Source: Bacteroidota bacterium (GTDB lineage Bacteria > Bacteroidota > Bacteroidia > Chitinophagales > LD1). Taken from it: a stretch of DNA of 9,030 nucleotides. Position 1 is the stretch's first letter. The number at the start of each line of letters is the position of its first letter. Of this stretch, positions 1 to 5,940 are shown piece by piece. The DNA is taken from assembly GCA_018267355.1 (NCBI GenBank), contig JAFDYP010000429.1:1-9030 (forward strand). Direction: 5' to 3'. The notes under the pieces were generated by a model, which saw nothing but the letters and a program-made list of their open reading frames with translations, ran no database searches and had not been told where the DNA came from. The position numbers and the translations under genes were made by a program.

Positions 1-762
1 TATTTCAGGGAAGTTTGCTTTCACCATATCTCCCTCTTTGAGCAGGCCTATCTGCGCATCGCTCAGCCTAGCCTTGAGCACCAGCTGAGAGTTATTGATG
101 ATCCTTACGCCCGGCATCAGCTGAGACGGAGCGGCCATGTCACCCACTTTCACGCGTATCTCATCTACTACGCCATCTATCGGTGATTTGCATTTGCTCA
201 GCTCTATGCCGTTTTGCAGCTGTGCCAGCTGTGTTTCCACGGCTTCTTTGTTGGTCTTAGCCTGCAGGTATTGTATCTCGCTACCGATATTCTGCTTCCA
301 GAGACGCTCTTGCTTCTCGTACACAGTGGTCACGAGGGCGAGCTGGGTTTTGACGGTGGCTATCTGAGACTCCAGGTTGCTGGCGTCGGTCAGGTACAGT
401 ACCTGGCCCTTGCGTACATGATCGCCCACGTTTACCAGTATCTTGGTCACTACACCGGGAGACAACTGCAGCGCAAGAACGTTTTCCTTTGCATCTACAG
501 CACCTTGCACCTCTACGTAGTGTTTGTATGTAGAAGGCTCGAGGGTATCTACCCCTACCAGCTTGGTTTTTGTTTCTGTCTTGAAGGTCGTATCCAGCTT
601 TGCTATTTCTTTTTCCAGCTGAGAGATCTTCTCCGCTGTGGTCTTTTGCTCATCCTTCAGCTTGAGGAGTTCTTTCTTTTTAGCATCCAGCTCATTGCCA
701 CCGGTACAGGCCGAGAGCAGCAGCGCTGTCAGCGCGATGATATTTAGTCCGGTCTTTTTCAT
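1..762 (-). CDS. HlyD-family periplasmic adaptor lipoprotein of an RND-type efflux pump (3' end outside window)
   Basis: This is the membrane-fusion adaptor that would link an inner-membrane pump to the TolC channel encoded just upstream. Reading from the ATG at 762 gives 254 codons without a stop to the window edge, so the C-terminal part is missing. What is seen: a lipoprotein signal peptide with lipobox LSAC (Cys19), then a charged heptad-like stretch at about residues 25-57, then a barrel/lipoyl half (LSPGVVTKILVNVGDHVRKGQ, about 99-119), a helical hairpin rich in Q, L and K (about 130-190), the second lipoyl half (KSPIDGVVDEIRVKVGD, about 193-209) and the start of the beta-barrel (LVLKARLSDAQIGLL). 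This order is that of AcrA/MexA-type adaptors. The gene starts 30 bases after the TolC gene with no promoter visible in the gap, so the two are probably co-transcribed. The substrate cannot be read from the sequence. Confidence 0.93.
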   Translation of the reverse strand, partial: MKKTGLNIIALTALLLSACTGGNELDAKKKELLKLKDEQKTTAEKISQLEKEIAKLDTTFKTETKTKLVGVDTLEPSTYKHYVEVQGAVDAKENVLALQLSPGVVTKILVNVGDHVRKGQVLYLTDASNLESQIATVKTQLALVTTVYEKQERLWKQNIGSEIQYLQAKTNKEAVETQLAQLQNGIELSKCKSPIDGVVDEIRVKVGDMAAPSQLMPGVRIINNSQLVLKARLSDAQIGLLKEGDMVKANFPEI

Positions 763-792
763 GATCGTATCTTTTAGTTGAGTGTTTAGGGT

Positions 793-2169
793 TTATTTGA
801 TGCCGAGGGCTTTATCCAGATCTGCACGGGATTCCAGTACGCTTCGCATTGCATTGTAATACCGGATCATATTGGTCGTTTGGTCTTGCTGTGTCTGTAT
901 CAGCTCAAAACTGGAGCTTACCCCCTCCTTGAATTTAATCTGAGTCTTACCAAAGATCTTATTGTTGAGCATCATGCTCCTTTTAGCATTTTGCTCTTCG
1001 CCAAGATTATTGCCAAATGTTACCTTGGCTGCATTGACCTGAAGGGTAGATTGCGATTGAAAATTCTCCAAATCATTTTTAGCTTTCTCTACTTCGATTC
1101 TTGCTTGCTTCACAGCGGCTTCTTTTTGGCCTCCATCGTAGATTGGCACACGCAACGTAAAACCGACGTAACTTTGTGAATACCAGGTCCGGCTATCCAC
1201 ATGAAATATATTATTGAAATGGTCTGTCTGTGCTCCTGCTCCCAGATTGCCGAGAGCTGTCAGTGACGGATAGTATCCAGCCTTTTTCTGCTTCCGATCG
1301 AAGTTTTTGAGCTCTACTGCGGCTAGCAGAAGGTCGTTTTCGATACGCTGTGATGGATCAAAATGATCGGGCAAAACCTCATTCATCTGATTGCGCAGTG
1401 CCTCTATATCATCAGTCAGGGCTATATTATCAGTCAGATGCAGCCCCATATTGTATTTGAGGGCAGCAAGACTCAGCTCATAGAGGTTCCTTGTATTGTT
1501 GATCTGACTTTGAAGGTTTGATATGCCTAGCTCAATGCGGTCCACATCATTTTCTTCTATCAGGCCAGCCTGAAAAGTTGCTCTCGTATCATCACGCAGC
1601 TTATTTAGTATGACGAGGCTAGAGTCGAGATAACGGAGGATCTCTTTGGCAGACTGTGTCTGGCTATAGCCTTTGATAATATTGTAGCGCACATCCTGCT
1701 CAGTCAGCGATGTCTGTAGCTGAGAAACCTGGATCAGCTTTTTGAAAGTCTGTATCCCAATGAAGAAGCGCGTGTCATAGATCATTTGCGTAAGGTTCAC
1801 ACCTGTACCGACGTTGTTATGAAGCGCGATATAAAATTTAGAAGGAAAAGCTTTTCCCAAGGCATCTAGAGGGGGAGGGAGGTTGGCCAGACTGGAAACA
1901 TCAAAAGAGGATGAAAAAGCCGGACTAGTAGGCTTGAGTATGTAGTAAGTAAAATCAAAATTACCATTCAACTGAGGCAACCCTATAGAAAGAAGCTCGT
2001 GATTACGTGCCTTGGCTTCTTTCTCGCTCAGCTTGGCATTCTTTGCCGAGATATTATTCTGCACGCCATATTCTATGGCCTGCTTGAGTGAGAAGGTACG
2101 GAAGCTCTCACTCTGAGCCTGAGATGTGAGGCTGGCTATCAGCGCAAACAGGATAAATACTTTTTTCAT
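793..2169 (-). CDS. TolC-family outer-membrane efflux channel
   Basis: A 458-residue TolC/OEP-family protein, expected to form a trimeric outer-membrane channel with a periplasmic helical tunnel that docks on the HlyD adaptor encoded downstream. A Sec signal peptide is visible at residues 1-19 (MKK, hydrophobic core, then SQAQS). The mature part opens with the family hallmark LKQAIEYGVQNN, followed by long helices rich in N, Q, A and L. The second internal repeat carries the typical strand-turn signature GFTLRVPIYDGGQK, then a long helical tract (VKQARIEVEKAKNDLENFQ) and a C-terminal region EGVSSSFELIQTQQDQ that matches the second-helix pattern of these proteins. Length is normal for the family. 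Its ATG overlaps the TGA of the TetR gene (ATGA), so translation is probably coupled. The exported substrate is unknown. Confidence 0.95.
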   Translation of the reverse strand: MKKVFILFALIASLTSQAQSESFRTFSLKQAIEYGVQNNISAKNAKLSEKEAKARNHELLSIGLPQLNGNFDFTYYILKPTSPAFSSSFDVSSLANLPPPLDALGKAFPSKFYIALHNNVGTGVNLTQMIYDTRFFIGIQTFKKLIQVSQLQTSLTEQDVRYNIIKGYSQTQSAKEILRYLDSSLVILNKLRDDTRATFQAGLIEENDVDRIELGISNLQSQINNTRNLYELSLAALKYNMGLHLTDNIALTDDIEALRNQMNEVLPDHFDPSQRIENDLLLAAVELKNFDRKQKKAGYYPSLTALGNLGAGAQTDHFNNIFHVDSRTWYSQSYVGFTLRVPIYDGGQKEAAVKQARIEVEKAKNDLENFQSQSTLQVNAAKVTFGNNLGEEQNAKRSMMLNNKIFGKTQIKFKEGVSSSFELIQTQQDQTTNMIRYYNAMRSVLESRADLDKALGIK

Positions 2170-2783
2170 TCTTCTATCAGTTTGAGGAGCTTGCTCTGCC
2201 TGAGAAACTTCTGTCCTTTGTCGGTCAGGATGCCCGACAGGTGGTAGTTTACAAACTCCATATACAGTGTATAAAAATGGTAGCGCCGAGACGGAAACCG
2301 TTGCTGATCTATGAGTATGTCTAGTGCATACACGTAAATGCGTGCCACGATCTCCGGGTTCATATCATCGCGGTAGAGGCCCTCCCTGATGCCTCTTTCC
2401 AGGTTTCTCAGGATATGAGGCAGGGATACTTTCTCGCGATACTCGTTGAATAAGGCGTATGAATCAGGGTAATATTTTTGCAACTCTGCAAAAACGGATG
2501 CATTGAATGTCTGGAGCTCCCGGCTCATGTAGGTGAGCATACGTACGTGCTCCTCCAGAGCGTTCTGGGCATTCTTTCCCACCTCGTCCAGCGTCGCTAT
2601 CTCCTTGTCCAGGTGGGCCTGCATTACTTTCTTGATGAGGTCGGACTTGTTTTGTACGTACTGATAGATGGTCTTCTTAGACATACCGAGCTCACGGGCT
2701 ATATCGTCCATGGTCAGGTTCTTGACCCCGTAGCGCAGGAAGAGCTCGCTGCATTTGGCTATGATGGTATTGCGGGTGCCCAT
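2166..2783 (-). CDS. TetR/AcrR-family transcriptional regulator of the efflux operon
   Basis: A 205-residue one-component repressor-type regulator. The N-terminal DNA-binding domain is clear: a first helix ending LFLRYGVKNLT (about residues 14-24), then the helix-turn-helix MDDIARELGMSKKTIYQYV (about 25-43) and NKSDLI. The rest is the helical ligand-binding and dimer domain, which varies too much to predict a ligand. The reading frame is open further upstream to an ATG at 2831, but I chose the ATG at 2783. The protein then begins at the normal distance from the helix-turn-helix, and a good promoter lies between the two ATGs, so a transcript from it could not contain the longer start. The gene is first in the unit with the TolC and HlyD genes and overlaps the TolC start by four bases. 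Self-regulation of the operon is likely but inferred. Confidence 0.93.
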   Translation of the reverse strand: MGTRNTIIAKCSELFLRYGVKNLTMDDIARELGMSKKTIYQYVQNKSDLIKKVMQAHLDKEIATLDEVGKNAQNALEEHVRMLTYMSRELQTFNASVFAELQKYYPDSYALFNEYREKVSLPHILRNLERGIREGLYRDDMNPEIVARIYVYALDILIDQQRFPSRRYHFYTLYMEFVNYHLSGILTDKGQKFLRQSKLLKLIEE

Positions 2784-2795
2784 TTTGTGGATTGC

Positions 2796-2818
2796 GGGTG
2801 CAAAAGTAGGGTGCAAAA
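2796..2818 (-). repeat. 10-bp direct repeat across the -7 box, possible operator
   Basis: GGGTGCAAAA (plus-strand reading) occurs at 2796-2805 and again at 2809-2818, a 13-bp period. One copy contains part of the -7 element and the other sits just upstream in the spacer. A regulator bound here would block RNA polymerase. TetR proteins usually bind inverted rather than direct repeats, so a role as the TetR operator is only a possibility. Confidence 0.35.
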
Positions 2819-2832
2819 CAATAGGAAACAAA
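2801..2832 (-). promoter_or_regulatory. Bacteroidota-type promoter of the tetR-tolC-hlyD operon
   Basis: On the minus strand a TTTG (2832-2829) is followed after 20 bases by TACTTTTG (2808-2801), an exact match to the phylum's -7 consensus TAnnTTTG. Only 17 bases separate the box from the ATG at 2783, so the leader would be about ten bases with no room for a normal Shine-Dalgarno site. This promoter decides the regulator's start. The match is by eye; no transcription start has been measured. Confidence 0.6.
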
Positions 2833-2927
2833 TTTTACCAAAAATGTTTCCGCAGTTTCCCCGCCACGGTGATCAAAAATGAAGCTAAAACGTAGAAATA
2901 GCGCCATGAGCCTAGCCGGTAAGCCGC

Positions 2928-2958
2928 AAAATATTACCCAAATATTAAATTTGATAAT
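2928..2958 (-). terminator. Weak terminator-like hairpin after xth
   Basis: Eighteen bases after the xth stop, the minus strand can fold ATTATCAAAT (2958-2949) against ATTTGGGTAAT (2943-2933), with one bulged G, one G-U pair and a five-base loop, followed by ATTTT. The stem is A/T-rich and the T run is short, so it may be inefficient or accidental. It sits where a stop between xth and the efflux operon would be expected. Confidence 0.25.
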
Positions 2959-2976
2959 GGCAAATAGGAAAGGAGC

Positions 2977-3750
2977 CTATTGCCGCAGGCGCAGGTAGAC
3001 GGGGCAATGGTCGGAGTGTACGGCATCCTGATAAATAGCCGCAGACAGAACGGCATCTTTCAGGTTTTGAGTCACAGAGATATAGTCTATGCGCCAGCCT
3101 TTGTTATTGGCGCGGGAGTTGGCCCGGTAGCTCCACCATGAGTACTGATGCGGGTCCGGGCATATATGGCGAAAGGTATCTACGAATCCGGACTCAAAGA
3201 ATCTCGTCATCCACGCCCGCTCTTCCGGTTTGAATCCGGAGGTGTCTTTATTGGAGACGGGGTTATGTATATCGATCTCCGTATGGGCTATATTATAGTC
3301 GCCGCAGATCACTACTTTAGAGCGTGTTTTTTGGAGGTCATGGATATAGTCAAAGAAGTCGTCCAGGTATTTCATTTTGACAGACTGGCGCTCATCACCG
3401 GTGGTGCCGCTGGGAAAGTACGCACTCATGATACTCAGGTCGCCTATGTCTATGCGGATGTTGCGCCCCTCATCGTCGTAGGCCGTGATGCCGCAGCCCC
3501 TGACTACTGCGTCAGGCTGGATGCGGGTAAGTATCGCCACACCGCTGTAGCCTTTTTTGACTGCAGGAAATGTATAGCTCTCATAGCCCAGCTCGCGAAA
3601 TACAGAAGTATCAAAAGCGTCATCATCGGCCTTGATCTCCTGTAGGCAGACCACATCGCAGGGGTGCGCCCTGAGCCAATCCAGCAATCCATTTTTGATG
3701 GCGGCACGTACGCCATTAACATTGTAGGAGAGTATTTGTAGCTCTGGCAT
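2977..3750 (-). CDS. xth: Exodeoxyribonuclease III (AP endonuclease, base-excision repair)
   Basis: A 257-residue member of the ExoIII/APE1 exonuclease-endonuclease-phosphatase superfamily, which cuts DNA at abasic sites and removes 3' blocks in base-excision repair in the cytoplasm. All catalytic landmarks are present: SYNVNGVRAA with Asn10, CLQEIKA with metal-binding Glu38, YSGVAIL, the Tyr of AYFPSG (Tyr111), GDYNIAHTEID with Asp151 and Asn153, WWSYRANSRANNKGWRIDY with Asp222, and the terminal SDHCP with Asp247 and His248. Length is typical and nothing is missing. It is a single gene, divergent from the hydrolase gene at 3813 and separated from the efflux operon by 193 bases that include that operon's promoter. 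I see no convincing promoter of its own in the 62-base divergent gap. Confidence 0.97.
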   Translation of the reverse strand: MPELQILSYNVNGVRAAIKNGLLDWLRAHPCDVVCLQEIKADDDAFDTSVFRELGYESYTFPAVKKGYSGVAILTRIQPDAVVRGCGITAYDDEGRNIRIDIGDLSIMSAYFPSGTTGDERQSVKMKYLDDFFDYIHDLQKTRSKVVICGDYNIAHTEIDIHNPVSNKDTSGFKPEERAWMTRFFESGFVDTFRHICPDPHQYSWWSYRANSRANNKGWRIDYISVTQNLKDAVLSAAIYQDAVHSDHCPVYLRLRQ

Positions 3751-3781
3751 TGTTATTTATTTAAGGTGGTGTAAGGATAAA

Positions 3782-3789
3782 TATTTTTG
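3782..3789 (+). promoter_or_regulatory. -7 promoter element for the MBL-fold hydrolase gene
   Basis: TATTTTTG is an exact match to the TAnnTTTG -7 consensus, 23 bases before the ATG at 3813. No TTTG or TTG lies at the expected distance upstream (around 3757-3763), so the -33 half is weak or absent. There is no clear Shine-Dalgarno site between the box and the start. Confidence 0.45.
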
Positions 3790-3812
3790 CGTGATATCCG
3801 TCCTAGCTACAT

Positions 3813-4811
3813 ATGGCCGACATCAAATACATACGAAACGAAAAGCTGCCCGTGATACTGGAGGGCTGGCAGGGAAACCCTCAGACAGGCAAAAGATTTT
3901 TTGATCCGCAGAAGAGGTTTAGCGGCTCCTTCTCTAAGGTGCTGAAATGGCAAACCTCTGCCAAGCCAAAAGCCACAGAGAAAAAGGCCGACACCTGGCG
4001 GGTGAAAGTGATCAAGGACAAAAAATTTCTGTCTGGCAAGGAGGATTGCATCGTGTGGCTGGGCCATGCCAGTTTCTTCATGCGCATCAATGGCGTGCAG
4101 ATCATCACAGACCCGGTCTTTTATACGCTGGGCGGTTTTGTGAAGAGATATAGTGAGCTGCCATGCGAAGTGGGAGATTTTAAAAAAATAGACTACGTGC
4201 TGCTTTCTCATGGGCACCGGGACCACTGTGACAGGCGCAGCCTAAAGGAGCTGTATGCCAATAATAAATTTGAGCTACTCACCGGCCTCAATATCGGCAA
4301 ACTGGTATCGGGCTGGCTACCGGGCTTGAAATATCAGGAGGCTGGCTGGTATCAGCCTTACGCAGACCTGAAAGGAGGGCTGACAGTCTCCTATCTGCCC
4401 GCACAGCACTGGAGCAACCGCTACCCCTGGGACCTGAATGAAACACTCTGGGGTAGCATGATGATACAAGGTGGGCCTAAGCAGATATTCTTTGGGGGTG
4501 ACTCCGGCTATTGCGACTATCCTAAGCAAATAAGTGAATTGTTTCCAGAGATCGATATCGCTATGATAGGTGTGGGGGCCTATACCCCGGACTTTATGAT
4601 GCAGGATGTGCATACTAGTCCATGGGAGGCGCTGGATGTGGTCAAAGACCTCGACGCAAGGACATTTATACCGATGCACTACGGCACCTACGACCTGGCA
4701 GACGAGCCGATGGGAGAGCCCTTCAGGTTACTCAATAGTTATAAAAATGACAAAAGTCATAAAATAGATATTCGCCTGCCTCATATAGGCGAAATTTTAA
4801 CCATATCATAA
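3813..4811 (+). CDS. Metallo-beta-lactamase-fold hydrolase, NAPE-PLD/UlaG-like
   Basis: A 332-residue metallo-hydrolase with the whole fold visible. After a basic, probably disordered N-terminus (about residues 1-62) come WLGHASFFMRINGVQIITDP (82-101), the zinc motif HGHRDH at 133-138, PAQHWSNRYPWD with His199, FFGGDSGY with the bridging Asp230, and PMHYGTYD with His289 near the C-terminus. The combination of the LGHASF start, QHW followed by a WG motif, and GDSGY is that of the group containing N-acyl-phosphatidylethanolamine phospholipase D and many bacterial L-ascorbate-6-phosphate-lactonase-like proteins. I see no signal peptide or membrane segment, so a cytoplasmic or peripheral enzyme is likely. 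Lipid phosphodiesterase activity is suggested by family only; the true substrate is unknown. It stands alone on the plus strand, divergent from xth. Confidence 0.9.
   Translation: MADIKYIRNEKLPVILEGWQGNPQTGKRFFDPQKRFSGSFSKVLKWQTSAKPKATEKKADTWRVKVIKDKKFLSGKEDCIVWLGHASFFMRINGVQIITDPVFYTLGGFVKRYSELPCEVGDFKKIDYVLLSHGHRDHCDRRSLKELYANNKFELLTGLNIGKLVSGWLPGLKYQEAGWYQPYADLKGGLTVSYLPAQHWSNRYPWDLNETLWGSMMIQGGPKQIFFGGDSGYCDYPKQISELFPEIDIAMIGVGAYTPDFMMQDVHTSPWEALDVVKDLDARTFIPMHYGTYDLADEPMGEPFRLLNSYKNDKSHKIDIRLPHIGEILTIS
4771..4798 (+). terminator. Possible terminator hairpin inside the end of the hydrolase gene
   Basis: TTCGCCT (4771-4777) pairs perfectly with AGGCGAA (4787-4793) across a nine-base loop, followed by ATTTT. 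It lies within the last dozen codons, so the repeat could be a by-product of coding. A short T run and long loop make it a weak candidate. Confidence 0.25.
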
Positions 4812-4843
4812 CAAAAAAGCTTGAAAATCATTAGGTTTTAACG

Positions 4844-4873
4844 AATGGGGAGGTTACTTTCATCTACCCCATT
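4844..4873 (+). other. Inverted repeat/hairpin between the hydrolase gene and the zinc-ribbon gene
   Basis: AATGGGG (4844-4850) and CCCCATT (4867-4873) form a perfect 7-bp inverted repeat with a 16-base loop; a G-U pair could extend it by one. It is 32 bases after the hydrolase stop and ends 12 bases before the ATG at 4886. It is followed by TATTAAAATT rather than a clean T run. It could be a terminator for the upstream gene or a leader structure of the small downstream gene. Confidence 0.35.
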
Positions 4874-4885
4874 TATTAAAATTCC

Positions 4886-5062
4886 ATGGCAGTAACCAAG
4901 ATCCAACCGGCAAAGATCAAGGCAGCTATTTGTTGCACCAAGTGTGGCGAAGATCTGACCCGGATCTCCAAAACACCTATACTGAAAGCCATTAATATTA
5001 TTCTCCCTGTAGGCCGGTTCAAATGCTATCGATGCCTGAGAGAATACACAAAAATACTCTAA
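4886..5062 (+). CDS. Small zinc-ribbon-like protein, function unknown
   Basis: A 58-residue basic protein with two cysteine knuckles: CCTKC (Cys16/17 and Cys20), continuing GEDL, and CYRC (Cys47 and Cys50), continuing LREY. Twenty-six residues separate the knuckles, ending in GRFK. Two CxxC pairs at this spacing are the signature of a small zinc ribbon. The ATG at 4886 is the only sensible start, because an in-frame TAA lies at 4877-4879. No convincing promoter is seen; TAGGTTTT at 4832-4839 is a one-mismatch -7 box without a -33 partner. Its TAA (5060-5062) interlocks with the stop of ybeY on the opposite strand, giving a four-base tail-to-tail overlap. I do not recognise a named family. The frame's coherence and cysteine pattern make it likely real, and nucleic-acid or protein binding is only a guess from the fold type. 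Confidence 0.72.
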   Translation: MAVTKIQPAKIKAAICCTKCGEDLTRISKTPILKAINIILPVGRFKCYRCLREYTKIL

Positions 5063-5487
5063 GCCCGATTGTCGAATAAGCCGAGCCATTCGTTCTCCTT
5101 TCTTCGCATGGTAGTTTGCTCCGCCTTGGTCTTGTCTTTATAGCCGGCCAGGTGCAGCGCCCCGTGGAATATGACGCGCAGGAGTTCTTCTTCGGACGCT
5201 GCCTTGTGTTTTTTTGCATTGTCGGCCACGCGGTCTACGCTGATATAGATCTCTGATTCGACCATTGTATCTGTCTCACTGAGCGGAAAGGTGATGATAT
5301 CGGTGTAGTAGTCGTGCTGAAGAAAGCTTCTGTTGATACCCAGCAGGTATTCATCCGAGCAAAACACATAGGTAGCAGATAGCTTTTTGCCACACTCTTT
5401 TTGAAAGGTTTCGGCAATAAACTTTTTGAGAAGCGCTTTCTTCTCTAGCTTAAACGATATGTCTGCATTGTGAAAGGAGATGGGCAT
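5059..5487 (-). CDS. ybeY: Endoribonuclease YbeY, rRNA maturation factor
   Basis: A 142-residue member of the UPF0054/YbeY family, a single-strand-specific metallo-endoribonuclease that acts in 16S rRNA 3'-end maturation and ribosome quality control. The family hallmarks are INRSFLQHDYYTDIITFP (about residues 51-68), the strand ISVDRV (82-87), and the metal-binding helix HGALHLAGYKD with His108 and His112. The third ligand position, a histidine in E. coli YbeY, is Asp118 here. From memory the GYKD form is common in Bacteroidota, so this is probably not a defect. The C-terminus (MRRKENEWL) is as expected for the family. The gene starts seven bases after the stop of the RsbW-like gene on the same strand and is very likely co-transcribed with it. 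Confidence 0.95.
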   Translation of the reverse strand: MPISFHNADISFKLEKKALLKKFIAETFQKECGKKLSATYVFCSDEYLLGINRSFLQHDYYTDIITFPLSETDTMVESEIYISVDRVADNAKKHKAASEEELLRVIFHGALHLAGYKDKTKAEQTTMRRKENEWLGLFDNRA

Positions 5488-5494
5488 GAGCCTG

Positions 5495-5908
5495 TCAGAT
5501 CCTGAACTTCATCTCTACTGTAGAGCCATTGCCGGAGAAAACGACGAGGTCTGCGAGCTGCATCATAAGAAATACCCCGCGGCCACATGGTTTGTCTATG
5601 TTTTCCGGAGCGGTAGGATCTGCGAGATTGTTATAGTCAAAACCTTTGCCCTGATCCTTGACGGCAAAGGTTAGGTTCTTGCCTCTCTCATCAGGCGTGA
5701 CAGATATTTCTACTGTCTTGGATGGATCACAGCCATTGCCGTGTATGATAGCATTATTGGCAGCCTCTGTGAGCGAAATGAGGATATTGCCAAATGCATC
5801 ATCAGCGACATTGTATTTTTCGCGCACCTCCTCTATGAAGGATTCTACCTGCGCGATATTGTGTGGGTCAGATGTGATCGTGATGCTTTCCAAAGTTGCG
5901 ATATTCAT
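5495..5908 (-). CDS. RsbW-like GHKL ATPase (anti-sigma-factor/serine-kinase type)
   Basis: A 137-residue stand-alone HATPase_c_2 domain, the type found in anti-sigma kinases RsbW and SpoIIAB. The N box is SLTEAANNAIIHGN (about residues 45-58, with Glu48 and Asn52), the G1 box is DQGKGFD (85-91), and the G2 region is CGRGVFLM (108-115), followed by VEMKFRI at the C-terminus. Nothing beyond the ATP-binding domain is present. No sigma factor, STAS-domain antagonist or PP2C phosphatase gene is in this window, so the partner is unknown. The arrangement directly before ybeY suggests one transcript. A possible promoter abuts the ATG: the -7 box ends one base before the start codon, which would make the message leaderless or require a slightly later start. 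The call as a GHKL ATPase is firm; the anti-sigma role is inferred. Confidence 0.9.
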   Translation of the reverse strand: MNIATLESITITSDPHNIAQVESFIEEVREKYNVADDAFGNILISLTEAANNAIIHGNGCDPSKTVEISVTPDERGKNLTFAVKDQGKGFDYNNLADPTAPENIDKPCGRGVFLMMQLADLVVFSGNGSTVEMKFRI

Positions 5909-5909
5909 A

Positions 5910-5940
5910 CAAATATATAATTGCCCCCGCGTTTAACAAA
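5910..5940 (-). promoter_or_regulatory. Candidate promoter abutting the RsbW-like gene start
   Basis: On the minus strand TTTG (5940-5937) is followed after 19 bases by TATATTTG (5917-5910), a full match to the Bacteroidota -33/-7 pattern. One base separates the -7 box from the ATG at 5908. Transcription would begin at or just inside the start codon, so this predicts a leaderless mRNA unless the match is chance in an A/T-rich gap. Confidence 0.45.

Noticed and set aside
615..630. The 16-base word CCAGCTGAGAGATCTT, repeated at 6478-6493
   Set aside because: Both copies encode KISQL in coiled-coil segments of two different proteins in the same frame. This looks like shared codon use, not a repeat element.
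214..747. A 177-residue plus-strand open frame at the left end
   Set aside because: It is the antisense of the HlyD adaptor gene, whose lipobox and lipoyl halves are clear, and it shows no protein motif of its own.
2784..2831. Longer TetR start at the ATG at 2831
   Set aside because: The extra 16 residues do not resemble a TetR N-terminus, and the operon promoter lies inside this stretch, so the start would be absent from the transcript.
3807..4226. A 139-residue minus-strand frame opposite the hydrolase gene
   Set aside because: The hydrolase is complete with all metal ligands, and the antisense frame has no motif.
4747..4760. Small hairpin ATGAC-AAAA-GTCAT near the end of the hydrolase gene
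   Set aside because: It is five base pairs, inside coding sequence, and has no T run after it.
4838..5089. An 83-residue minus-strand frame over the zinc-ribbon gene
   Set aside because: It has no recognisable motif, overlaps the 3' part of ybeY in another frame, and the plus-strand frame has the paired cysteines.
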